A stretch of 64,000 bases of DNA. It comes from Paraphoma chrysanthemicola (taxonomy: Eukaryota > Ascomycota > Dothideomycetes > Pleosporales > Phaeosphaeriaceae). Each line of letters opens with the position of its first letter. The stretch's first letter is position 1. The notes under the pieces are model-generated. The model was not told the DNA's origin and searched no databases. It saw only the letters and a list, made by a program, of their open reading frames with translations. The translations under genes and the position numbers were made by a program. The DNA lies in NCBI GenBank assembly GCA_020744225.1, contig JAGMWG010000020.1, positions 186,001 to 250,000 of the forward strand, given 5' to 3'. Below, in pieces: positions 12,934-23,913 of this stretch.

Positions 12934-14152
12934 ATGTCCGCCGCAACACCCACACCGCAAGACTCCGGCCTTCCACCACCAGCTACCGCCGCTCCATCCA
13001 AGTCATCTCAAGAAATTTCACCAAGCTCAGACTCAAAACCAACAGTATTGCATCTTGGCGACGACATAAGATGGAATCACGAGCTGTATGCCGAGTTGGG
13101 AAGCAAGTTTGATATTGTGAGGACCTACTCAATTGGACGCGAGGAATTCAAGACTGCGTTGAAGGAAAAGAGATGGGGCGATTTTGTGGGCATGTATAGA
13201 CCTTTTTGGAACACGGGCGGTGAGATGGGGAATTGGGATAAAGAACTTATGTATGTTTCTCAAACTACCTTCTTCGGTCTCCTATCACAACACATTCGAC
13301 CCACAAAGGTTGATAGACGGAAGCTAACCAAGCCTTAGTGACCTGCTCCCCAAGTCCTGCAAAATATACGCGTCTGCCGGCGCAGGCTTCGATTGGGTTG
13401 ATACTCGCACCCTCGCCGAGCACGGCACCATCTACTGCAACTCTGCCTCCGCATGTACCGAGTCCGTCGCGGATGCCGCCATTGTATTGATTCTATCATG
13501 CTACCGCGCCATCCCATGGTCTTTTCTTGCCGCGCGCTCATGCGATGCAAAAGAATTCGCCGACGCGAACCAGAACATTGCAGCCGTGACGCACAATCCG
13601 AACGGAAGCGTACTAGGCATTGTCGGACTAGGTAGAATCGGCTTGCGAATTGCAGAAAAAGCGACACGCGCATTTGAAATGAAGATCAAGTACTACGACG
13701 TCGTGCGTATGGAAGACAGGGAGAAGGGCATTGGTGCAGAGTATTGCGCTACGCTGGAGGAATTACTCTCGTCATCCGACTGCATTCTCCTCGCAACTCC
13801 TTTCTCCGGCTCCACATTATTGTCCTCGCCCCGATTCGCACACTTCAAACATGGCTCCCGCCTCGTCAATATCGCCCGCGGCAAGTTGATCGACGAAAAC
13901 GCGCTCAATGAAGCCCTCGACAACGGCACGATATCAGCTGCGGGGCTGGATGTCCATGCGAATGAACCGCATGTAGATAAGAGGTTGGCGGACAGGAAGA
14001 ACGTCATGCTGATGAGCCATACAGCAGGCGCAAGTGTCGAGAGTCATATTGGGTTTGAGAGGCTAGGAATGGAGAATTTGCTTGGTTGGTTGGAGAAGGG
14101 TGAGAGTGGGGCGGTGAGTCCGGTGAATCTGGAGTGGTTGAAAAGGGATTGA
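12934..14152 (+). CDS. D-isomer-specific 2-hydroxyacid dehydrogenase
   Basis: Predicted 376 aa from two exons (12934-13250, 13339-14152) with an 88-bp intron; the junction reads KELI|DLLPKS. The Rossmann motif GIVGLGRIGLRIAEKA and the family's catalytic triad are visible: Arg in NIARGKLIDE, Glu in GLDVHANEP, His in MSHTAGASVESH. The nucleotide-binding strand is followed by YYDVVRMED. The family reduces 2-keto acids (glyoxylate, hydroxypyruvate, phenylglyoxylate) with NAD(P)H. The long fungal C-terminal pattern ERLGMENLLGWLEKG resembles glyoxylate reductase and D-mandelate dehydrogenase-like members. The substrate is not determinable here. The first 40 residues are Pro/Ser/Ala-rich and probably disordered. 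Confidence 0.9.
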
Positions 14153-14918
14153 GGGGCATATTTGAGAATCTTGTGGGAAGGCAGTCTGGAGATGAAGAGG
14201 AGGGGCTGATGAATTGGACAATTGGATATGCTGTAGGCTATTTCATGTCGAGAAAGCCTCAAGGAATCTGTATGCATCAACCGATTCTTGCTGTGACCTT
14301 TTCGTGCTGTTGTATCGGGTTTTCGTACTTTCTAACACTACATCACGAACAAGTCAAGTTCAGCTGCGTTGAGCAGCATCAACAAAGTAGATGTCACCGA
14401 AGCACTCACTCTCAAGATGAGTTGGACTACTTCGATGACACGCGGCAAAAGGCCATTGCAAGGGCCACGCATCTCTCGAAGCGAGATTCGATGTACTTGC
14501 ACTGTGATTCGTTTGACAATCTCATTGTGATATAGCCTGATATGCTCAGCTTCTAACTAGAACATACTTCAGCTCGCATTATTGGCCTTCGTTGTGCATT
14601 CATAACATTTAGCCTCAGTCATCTATAATCACTTGTATCCAAGCTTGTATCGACACAGTGAAAGTACACTCATTTTCAGTGCATATGTAAGCTGTGGATT
14701 GTGGCCTTATATCGCACACTGAGCAGTTTTCACATCGTGGGCAAACCGCTTATATTAGTTTCATCGGTTTTACACACTTGAGATGGAGTATCAGGGCGAC
14801 GGAAAGAATCCACGGCAGAACACACTGAGCACTTTGTCCTTTCTGTAGTGTCTGCAGGTTCTTGGCCAATATTAAGATCATAACATTTCAAACTTAAGCT
14901 TTCGATTGAAGTAATCAA
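14153..14918. other. Intergenic
   Basis: 766 bp with no domain-bearing frame. It separates the dehydrogenase from the interrupted gene at 14919. Confidence 0.4.
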
Positions 14919-15740
14919 ATGCTGCTCCCATCTGTTACTGCTTCATCTCACGACTCAGGTCTGGCTGGCCAACCTGTACAACGACCTTTCAGTGTCACTC
15001 ACGACTCCCATGCGGTATTCTCACAATGGGACGAACCTCTCCACGACCTTCCCGCTACCGTGAAAGTCGACGGCAAAGACATGACCTTGTACCACAAGCT
15101 CAACGTCGCACGTTCAAGGCTCATCGCCCAGCAGTACGATGCAATGTCCCACACTCCCGACGATTCCTTTGTCCTATCCGCCTACCACGCTCTGTGCAAC
15201 GAAACAATGGCTCAATGATAGTTTATCAAACAGACTGGTCTGCGTGTCGTATTTAGTCCTGCTGAACAACCCTACCCAAGTCCCCGCAAAGCCATCCTGG
15301 ACATCACGCAAAACAATCATTTCTTCGTCACGCCAACACGCAGCGCGTTCGGGACATCTAATGTCATTGATTCAAACGACACTAACCCGCTCCTTGCCGA
15401 AACTTCTGGAGTTATTTCGGTCCAGCCAGCTCTCGTAAATGACAATTTTCGTATCGTTCATGATTTCTTCGGACACGTGAAAGAAGGCCTCGGATTCCGT
15501 GCCGCTGGCGAAGGAAATGCGTGGCGCGGACATGCGGTCATGTATTCCCCACTTGCGCGCCGTGCCCTTGCAACGGAGCTAAGGGGTCAGAATTGCTGGG
15601 TGAATTGGGGGCCGTATGGCGAGAAGAATCGTGCAGCAGGGATGTATGATACGGTGTTCGCAGACCAGAAAATTGGGTTGATGGAGGAGTGGGTGGCGTG
15701 GGAAGGGATGGGAGATGAGATGGATTGCGAGATTTGTTAG
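14919..15740 (+). pseudogene. Phage-like conserved-domain gene interrupted by tandem TGA-TAG
   Basis: One frame runs for 274 codons from ATG 14919 to TAG 15740, broken only by two adjacent stops, TGA (15216-15218) and TAG (15219-15221). Both sides read as one protein: YDAMSHTPDDSFVLSAYHAL...ETMAQ before the stops, and FIKQTGLRVVFSPAEQPYPS, VHDFFGHVKEGLGFRAAGE, MYSPLARRALATELRGQN and DTVFADQKIGL after. I recall similar HDFFGH...MYSP...ETRGQNSW blocks from bacterial and phage proteins of unknown function; this is memory, not a search. A conventional intron removing the stops would need a poor GTCCTA donor and would delete a conserved-looking helix. I therefore call a recently broken gene. Alternatives are stop-codon recoding or an unusual intron. 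Confidence 0.6.
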
Positions 15741-17677
15741 TGGAGTCAGCTTTGCAGCATCTGAGCGGGCGACTGGCTTTTCATTTGCACTGGTCGTTTA
15801 ATTTGATGGAAGGAGTTTGGGTCATGCTATAGTATTCTGCGTTAGAGTATATTGCATATGCATTGCTACTGCTATCAGTGTTCCACTAAACTTAAGATCA
15901 TGCAAACATCGCCCTAGGATCTGGCGACAACATGAAACTAACACCAGCATCGATCGTCTCGACCATCTCATCATTTCAAAATTCTTCCCATTTCATATCG
16001 TCTTTTGTGCTTTTGTCCCACTTGGAGGCCATCCACCCCAACTAGTTAAATCGGACACAATTCGCCTCAGACCATCTTACACCCGTCTTATCACATGCTG
16101 AAGTCACTACGTTCGTAGCAAGTTCAGCGTGCCAATAGGGGTTGCGAACTTATTGGATCCCGAACGATATTCTTAGCGCAAGTCATCGGCCATTCCCTTC
16201 AAGCTAATAGAACACCTAGGTGCGCAAGATCTCCCATCCTGGGGTAATGGGGTACACTGCCCCTTTTGAAAGCTCCAATACCTCAGCAGAGATCAGCACA
16301 AAATGATGTCTTCCATACTGGCGGAACCCGCTGTCCCTTTTTTGAGATTCTCGGTCGACCGAAACGGCAAAGTCCAGCGCCGACCAGAAGCTCCATCATC
16401 GACGAGCCACATCCCACTACAACCATCACTCTTTGTCATGACGATGTTACGAATGGAGTTCATCAACGAAAAGGCATCTAATGGCAATGGCTACAAAGAA
16501 GCACAATCTTTGCGCGTAATGCATCATCCTTGCGTCGTCCAAGTCCGAGAGAACCGAGGCAGAAGCCAGGATCTGAGCAAATTGTCATGAGGAAGCCCCC
16601 ATCTAAAACTAGACCATTTCATGTAGAATTGAACTTTTGTGCAGCATCGTGATGATACTTGGGTCCAGTGCTAATCAGCGCCATATTTCCCAATGTCACG
16701 TCACAACCCTCCTACGCATCTCCGAGGTGTATATTCTTACGAGTGGTAGCTGCGTAAGTTTGATGCATCTCTAGAGTTTGACTGTGGCGTACGATTTTAT
16801 CGCCCTGATCGATGTATAGTCCATCGAACCCGACAATACGCTCTTGAGCATTTACGTGAAAGCATTCAAACAGGCTGTGGGGATGAGCCGTCCCAGAATG
16901 CTCGTGTCCTCCGATACAAGTCGGGACGGTATCGTGGAGGGCACCCCACACGTACAAGAGCGCGTCGAATACTGGCAGATAGTCTCATAGCACAGTATTA
17001 AACGAGCAATAATTTCCGTCGCTGCCGTTGTTATCATCCCATGTCTCTGGCGGGGATTTGCGATGAGTTTGTCGTATCTTTATGTTCCATAGCTGACAGT
17101 TCGATGCCTTGATCAGGCTCTAATTCCGTGAACTTGAGCTGAATTGGGTGTGGTTGAAGAAGGCGTATCTGGGATCGTTCCTCATACTGTGGTCTGTATA
17201 TGTAGTTGGTGGGTCTCCATGGTATAAAAGTAGCAAAACTTTGAATGACGCTGCAGCCTATCACGGTACAGACATGCAGCAGGGATGAGTATGTGCAATT
17301 GAGTTAACACCCTGAAGACTGCTAGAAAAGGCGATAGAGTTACTGAAGGAACGAGGCCAATCCTGAAACAGTGTTGAAGGAGCGGAAAAAGCGCAAGCCA
17401 GTGCAGGCCAGCGCGGCTTGGTGTTGCTAGATAACTAGGTCCAATCAACGTCCTGTACAGGACGGAGCTCCGCCAGTATGTACAGAGATGCACAAGCGGA
17501 GTAAGTCTTATCTTGCACGAGATAAGAGGGAGACGAGCCTTCAGCAAATGAGGAAGGAGCATAAAGTATAAGTAATGGCGTGACAAGAGAGTATTCCAAT
17601 AGAGTGACTGACAGCCTCGTAAGCTAACGAGCAGGGTAATAGACATTACATTAATTTGATACTGCTGGCCATAACGC
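15741..17677. other. Intergenic, about 1.9 kb
   Basis: I find no supported gene. Frames of 60-170 codons (including a 168-codon minus-strand one directly 3' of the lipase) are Leu/Cys/His-rich and lack domains. The minus-strand portion near 17.5-17.7 kb is probably the lipase 3' UTR. Confidence 0.4.
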
Positions 17678-19126
17678 TTACACGGCATATGCCCTTAGAG
17701 CAGGTTCGGTCAACCTCCTGTCCGGATATGACAGCAACAGAACCGCAGCAATCGGTATGAGCCCGCTTGTTGCGATAATGTCATCCAAGTCCAAACCAGA
17801 CGCCGCGTAGCTGCTGCATACGCTCTTGACATCGATGCGACTAGTGCTTCCTGGGCCATCGTTCCTCAGCGCATCCACGATCAAGGCGTATGTCAGCGGA
17901 TTGAACAACACACCAGCATGACCATAGAAAGATCCGCCAAGTTGACCGGCACAGACACGTTGGACTTCGTTATTCGACACACCAATACCGCGGGCGTCAT
18001 TTATGAATGCTGAAGCAATGGTTCCTTGCATCGGCTCGACGACTTCATCAAAGAAGCCAGAGTAGAAAGTCGTTGTTGGAACATAAGCCGAGTCGCCGCC
18101 ATCATCTCTAAGTCTGCCAATGTAGTCGCTCGTCGCTTCCTGCTGGACGACACTCGGCGGGCAAGGGTTCAATCCCAGATCGCTGTTCGCACTCAAGCAT
18201 AGCACATTTGCCAAGATCGTGCCTTTAAAATCAGGGCTCACTGGTAGGAAGTCCTTGACAACGTCTCGTGTGCTGGGCCAGTACTTGAGAACCCATTGTG
18301 TGTCAAGACCGCCCTGGCTCCAACTAATTACCGCGATATCCTGGTTGTTGTTGGACACAGAGGAAATGTAGTTGATGGCGTAGGCAATGTATTCAGAATT
18401 GGTTTGCGCATCTCCTAGCATCGCGCCAGGAATGTTGAGCCAGACGGGATCGGCGAAGTCGCTGCCAGTTAGCAGCTTGCGAAGGTTGTTCGCGAAGGTG
18501 GCGCCGCCGTACGATCCGGTGCCTGGAACCATAATGACTGGGCGCTTCTGACCTTCGCCATATGAGAAGCCAGAGGGGATGAAGATGGCCTTGCGAAGAG
18601 CGCTTTCGGACAAGGTGTATGGGGCATCGCTGGTTTGTTTAAACGGATAGATTTCTGTTGGCGGGGGAGGATTGTCGTTGTCAATGCTATTCTCGCCGAC
18701 CGGAAGTCCGCCTGTCAATGCTGTGTTGAGTGTGCCGTCCAGCAAAGGTCCTAAACCAGCAGCAATTTGCGACGCAACTGCGGGATAGAAGTCTGTCCGA
18801 CCAGTTGGGCTGGCCCAAATCTGAGAGGCTCGTGCGACGGCGTCGGCGATATTGGTCGGTCGTGAGACTGGTTTTACCTTCACCAGCGCCGAGTTGACGG
18901 CAGTCGGGTCCTTCGCCGCAACTGCTCTGTTGATGTCTCCAAGGAGGCCATTCAGAACTCCGTTGACGCCTCCTAGCAGACCCCCGAGTAACTGCCTCTC
19001 TTCAAGCGCGGCTGTGGCATGGAGTGGTGGAGCCGCTGTTGCTTCAGGAGCGGCTATGGGAGCAGGCGCACCAAGGGTAGCAGGAACAAGGCTCAAAAGA
19101 GCGATTGAAGGAATTACGTTGCGCAT
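17678..19126 (-). CDS. Secreted CalB-type (Candida antarctica lipase B-like) lipase
   Basis: Single exon, 482 aa from ATG 19126. The frame extends 23 codons further upstream, but this Met opens a classical signal peptide (MRNVIPSIALLSLVPATLGA). A propeptide with a Kex2-like site, LEER, follows near 41-44. The alpha/beta-hydrolase triad matches CalB: Ser270 in ISWSQGGLDTQW, Asp360 in YSGFFDEVVEP, and His403 in YGHAGVLFNP. MVPGTGSYGG provides the oxyanion region. CalB-type lipases hydrolyse or transesterify esters outside the cell. The C-terminus has an unusual hydrophobic stretch (GLIPIAAVLLLSYP) before the final 17 residues. The gene stands alone, with 1.9 and 2.6 kb of empty flanks. Confidence 0.9.
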   Translation of the reverse strand: MRNVIPSIALLSLVPATLGAPAPIAAPEATAAPPLHATAALEERQLLGGLLGGVNGVLNGLLGDINRAVAAKDPTAVNSALVKVKPVSRPTNIADAVARASQIWASPTGRTDFYPAVASQIAAGLGPLLDGTLNTALTGGLPVGENSIDNDNPPPPTEIYPFKQTSDAPYTLSESALRKAIFIPSGFSYGEGQKRPVIMVPGTGSYGGATFANNLRKLLTGSDFADPVWLNIPGAMLGDAQTNSEYIAYAINYISSVSNNNQDIAVISWSQGGLDTQWVLKYWPSTRDVVKDFLPVSPDFKGTILANVLCLSANSDLGLNPCPPSVVQQEATSDYIGRLRDDGGDSAYVPTTTFYSGFFDEVVEPMQGTIASAFINDARGIGVSNNEVQRVCAGQLGGSFYGHAGVLFNPLTYALIVDALRNDGPGSTSRIDVKSVCSSYAASGLDLDDIIATSGLIPIAAVLLLSYPDRRLTEPALRAYAV

Positions 19127-21774
19127 CGCGTGATCCTTGAGTTTGCGAATAACACGCAGAAAAGGGAAAGAAGAAAGGAAACCCTTGATGTACACAATGC
19201 GGAGGGATGTCCATCCTTATAGGCAGACCAAAAGCTCCACTTTGCAAAGCTGCAAAATGCGGCAATGGGGCTCACTTACCGCTGCACTCCACAGCGCCAA
19301 ACAAAACCGAGGTTGGGGAAACTCAGGATGGGAAATATCGATTTGCATCGTGGATGTAGATCTCACCACGAAGGTGGATTAGTTCGTGCGCCATCCCTGC
19401 TGATGATCGCCTAACTCTGATTTGCTAACGTTCACCGAGTCTAGAGCGAACGCCACTGATGGTTTTTTCGGAGATTTAGCCTGCCAGCAGTAGCATGGCT
19501 AAAATCAGGACTTAATGCACAACGTCATTCAACGTTCTAACATCACAAAGGGTGAAGCGTGGACGTGATGGACTTCTACAATGCACAAGTGTATGCCAGA
19601 GATGACAGCCCGCCACAGCAGATGAATCACATAGTTGGCAAGATATAAGAGAGAACTGGGTGGGAACCGTCCTACCCGGAATGACAACTAAATGATGATC
19701 ATGCAGGTGATCCGATTATGGTCTATACTGATCACAAATATTTGCCTGCTTCGACGTCTGCCATTCTGCCATATAACTCCGAGAGCTTCCTATTGGGCCA
19801 TAGAGTCAACCTTGCAAGCAACTTTTACTTTTCAATAGACAAGGCCTCCATAGCACGTCCGGGAATTTTCGTGTTCCCCATGGTATTACTAACAATCTCA
19901 ATTCACCATTCACCAAACGCACCTACTAAGACTTGGCATTCGGTGAAGAATTTCCTTTCCATTCCCTTGACATCGTCGCTGTACGTTGGCCGATATACTT
20001 ACTTGCGAGGTGAAAGTTCGGAATGATGTACTAGCCCAACCTAGCGGTCAGCTTCAGCAGCCTAGTTGAAAACGACGGATACAGGAAATAGTTGCTGGAA
20101 CATTGTGGATGCATTGTGTAGCGAAATTGCCTCCGAACTGGGCAAGGTGTGACCAGATGCGTTGAAGTTTTCGTGATCGAAAAAAGTTACCATTTGTGCA
20201 GGCAAACAGAGAGTCAAAGAACGAGCCCGTGCCTAGGTAAAGTATATATTTAGTGCTCGTTATTCCTTGTCCTGAGCACGTTCGAGGCAATCGCCCCCAG
20301 CAGTATCCCGTCCGGATTCAGAGAGATACAACGGGATTCGTGCGATCCCCCATGAAAAAACTATTAGCTGTATTTGGTATGGTTCGTGGTATGTTTGATG
20401 TGCGACTCGAAGCAACGAAACTAGAATGAGATGAAACGTGACAGGCAGCAGAGCTCAGAATCATCCTTGGGTCAGTCTTTGCTTGATTTGATCAACGAGA
20501 AATATCTCTAGAAGTTCGATCCGCAAGAGTTTGTACTTTTGACTAATGAAACTCGAGGGCGTACAGATAGGTGTAGAAGGATAGTACGAATGCTCTCAAC
20601 ACGTCGCTGGCAGGACCTAGATTTCAAGAGATGGTCATAGTTGAGAGATGTGATTGGTAGAACTGGCTGAAAGCTTGAACATGTCCTACATGCTACATTC
20701 TGGTAGGCCAAACTGTGGCATTGAACCATTGGCAAACGTATGATAGCACGTAGATTGCTGAGCCTGCGGGGACACTACAACTGAGCTGTCCGTTGATGGG
20801 CCTTCGGTCGTCACCTCAAATGTCCCCGTTTTCGCCTCAAATTCCATAGGTTGGTTTACAACTCAGCCGGTTTCTCAATTCTCGAAAGTTCTAGTATGTT
20901 ACCACCATCCTACAGATATACGTGGTCTTGCCCCTCGCCATAAAGTTCTTGTTCGTCTTCTCGCGCCACCTCTTTACGATAGGCAGACCATCTTTTCCGC
21001 GTGTACTGGTGCTTTGCAGGAGAACTATGAGCTTTCTCATAATGATGGTGCGGACGAAGCTTGCTCGCACCCTGGTACCAACAGCAGAATTGGTTTCTTA
21101 CAAGCTCATGGTGAGCACGAGACAATTGCTTGATCCCATTCCATATACAGAATTGCTAACTGCAGCGATATCAACCGGTCTCAATAATGTCGCTCCCCAA
21201 GACGAAGCGAACGGCACTGACGCTGACATCGACATGGATGCAGAGGAGAGCGTGTGGGCGTAGAAAGTCTGACACCCCCGCCTGGAGCCACTATTCAGTA
21301 TACCCATGCGACGGAACAACTGGAATGAGGCCCTTCCAACAATCATGGGTGTATGTATGCCATATCATGGTTTCGATTAGCTTCGATCTTGAAATATCTC
21401 CACCGCACCTCCACAATAGTACTCAAATGTCGGACCATCTCAGGCAGCATTTTTTTGGCTGCCATTCCTGTACAGTGCCAGATCTCAGCCAATGTCAGCC
21501 AGAAAAATGGGAACGGGGATTGTGGAGAATGCGATCGGGTGTTCGTTGATTGGGGATAGCATGGTATTTTGCAAGCTGAAGATGCAGATTGGCGGCGGGC
21601 GAAGTGTGCGTTGGGATACCTCTGTAATGACCATGTCACTTTCATTGTTGTTGTGATATATGGAGCCGCTTCTCAAGTATGCGTTGTCAAAATATACCAA
21701 AGTCACATAGGTGTTTCAAAAGTCAAGGCAGAACAGAGCAGCGAGCAATGGGACGACAAGACTAGCTGAGCTTA
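19127..21774. other. Intergenic, about 2.6 kb
   Basis: No gene is supported. A plus-strand 113-codon frame at 20922-21263 ends in an acidic tail (DADIDMDAEESVWA) that looks mildly protein-like, but it has no domain or splice partner. The right end holds the 3' UTR of the oxidoreductase. Confidence 0.4.
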
Positions 21775-23255
21775 TCAAGCCGCCGCCCTCAAATACTCGA
21801 ATCCATTCTGCGCCTCAATCCTTGGATACCCCGAACTATCCACCTTGGGCAGTATACCAATCTTCCTCTCTTCCTCCACTTTATCGGCCTCTAACCACCT
21901 CTTGACCTCCTCATCATCGCTCCAGTCGCTGATCAGTTCATCTTTCAGCCCAATCTGGTGCAATTGCGTCCCTGTGGCTTGCGTATTCTTGGGTAATGGA
22001 ATGAGATTCTCAATCGCGCCGGACACTTTACCGGACAGGATTTCGCGACACAGATATGGCTCTGCGCCTAATGGGCGGCCGATGCCAATTCCGTCGCATG
22101 CGCCCGAGCGGACTGCGCTGGCCATGCCTGACGCAGTGCGAAAGCCGCCTGTAACGTATAGTACAGTTTTTTTCAGCATTGGTCGAATTTGCTCGGCGAA
22201 TTCGATGAAGTATGCTTCTCTTTTTTTCGTGCTTTCTTTCTTATGCTCGAATGCCCGACCTTCAAACGTTCCACCGCTCAGATCTAGGAAATCAATACCG
22301 GCGTCTTCAAGCTTCAAGCACAGGTTTTGACAATCCTCGGGAGTTTGTCCACCCGGTTGAAACTCGACGCTATTCAACTTGACGCAGAGAATGAACTTCC
22401 GGTCAGGCACAACGCGCTTGATCTCGTCAATGATTTCGAAAATGATCCTGCACCGGTTTTCAAATGGGCCGCCGTATTCATCGGTGCGTTTGTTCGTCGT
22501 GAGCGAGAGGAATTGTGCCAAGAGATATCCATGCGCGCAATGAATCTGCACGCCGTCGAAACCAGCTTCGTAGCATAAACGCGCAGACTCACCCCACCAG
22601 CGCACCATGTTTTTTATTTCTAGAATACTAAGAGCGCGTGGTTTGGCGAACCAGTTTCCTGCCCACGAGATCTTTAATTGCACATCGCTTGCGCTCACGG
22701 GCTCGGGGTTCAGGACTGCGTTCCCCTGGCGTCCCGGGTGCGAAAGTTGTGCAATGAACAAGGATCCATGGGCTTTTGCAGCGGCGGACGCTTTACGGAA
22801 TGCAGCGACGCGATTGTCGTGATCATCGCAGAGGATAGGATTGCCAAAGGCTTCAACGGCGTCGTACCGGATCATCAGGTTGCCGGCGACGATGACACCG
22901 ATGTCGCCTTCGCCCCAACGCCGGTAGAGATGGGTATACGCTTCGGAGGGGAAGCCACGGCAGGTGATATCTGTGTTATCTGTTGGCCAGTGGCAGATAC
23001 GTTCGGTCATGGGGGCTGAGCAGGGATCAGTATTCGGATGGTGACAAGAGAAGAATGATCATGCAGACCTTTCAGAAAACGGTTCTTTGCTGTGCGGCCT
23101 GAGAAGGGAAATGTGATTGATTCTGCCAGCATGCTGACATCTGTCTTGGGTCCTTGAACACGGAATTTGCCATCTCGGCCGCCAGATTTCGTTGTATCGT
23201 GGGTATAGCTTTGTGCTTCTGAGGCGCCAGAGCTGGTCGCTTTATCGTATTCCAT
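21775..23255 (-). CDS. NADH:flavin oxidoreductase (Old Yellow Enzyme family)
   Basis: Predicted 475 aa from two exons (23255-23069, 23015-21775). The 53-bp phase-1 intron restores NRFLK|APMTERICHW, the FMN-site opening of the family. Further TIM-barrel motifs: LFIAQLSHPGRQ, FDGVQIHCAHGYLLAQFLS (the His pair that binds the substrate oxyanion), NKRTDEYGGPFENR, LYVTGGFRT and DGIGIGRPLGAEP. The domain fills about residues 30-400 and a charged extension follows. Members reduce activated C=C bonds (enones, nitroalkenes) using FMN and NAD(P)H. The HCAH variant and bacterial-style layout resemble the YqiG/2,4-dienoyl-CoA-reductase-like branch more than yeast Oye1. No neighbour suggests a pathway. Confidence 0.9.
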
Positions 23256-23913
23256 GGTTGATGCTCTGGTTATGTCCGAGTTGTTCTTCGTTGGAAGATT
23301 TGTTGGAAACCATACTCGACATACTTGATATACGTGCCTGACGTCTATCGCGGCGGGGTTTAGTAGCGCATCAGATTAGCTATTCCCGTGCCCCGCATTG
23401 GCTACTGACATCCTATCTCGATTCCATCGGAGGTGCGAAATAGTCATGATTGGCTCTTGTCGTTTCCACACATCCCCCACGCATTCATGACTAATTATAT
23501 AGCCGATATGGTGAACCTCGGCCATCACCCTTTGCTCTTTTCCAGACATAGCCTAATGCACATCGTATCTTACACAGGAAGTCACCATTAAGAGCGCCTT
23601 AGCTGAACTAGTATGTCGTCTCGATTCACTAAGACTAGAGTAGGACTGGTATAAAACATGAACATAAACATGGAGAAAGGTAGACCCAATTCGATCCAGG
23701 GCAGGAATAGGTTGAGACAAAGAGAAAGCCCAAGGACCACGAGTGAAGAAGTCCGCCACGCTACACCCAACATCCAAGGCACACTTACTCAAAACTAAAG
23801 TTCCTTGTATCATCCACCCAACTCTTCACACTCCTCGCCTTCTCCTCACTCTTTTGCGCAGTCGGAGGTTCAGTAAGAGACAGATTGCTCTTTCCAAGTC
23901 TTCTCCTAGCTTT
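23256..23913. other. Intergenic between oxidoreductase promoter and tricalbin 3' end
   Basis: About 660 bp with no supported gene. Both flanking genes are on the minus strand, so it holds one promoter and one terminator. Confidence 0.4.

Noticed and set aside
15165..15230. A 51-bp in-frame intron that would remove TGA-TAG in the phage-like gene
   Set aside because: The donor GTCCTA and the lack of a good branch point make it weak, and it would delete the SAYHALCNETMAQ helix that looks conserved.
17182..17688. 168-codon minus-strand frame
   Set aside because: Starts inside the lipase stop region, is Leu/Arg/His/Tyr-rich without a domain, and best fits 3' UTR.
20922..21263. 113-codon plus-strand frame with acidic tail
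   Set aside because: Isolated, no domain, no splice partner; the upstream half looks non-coding.
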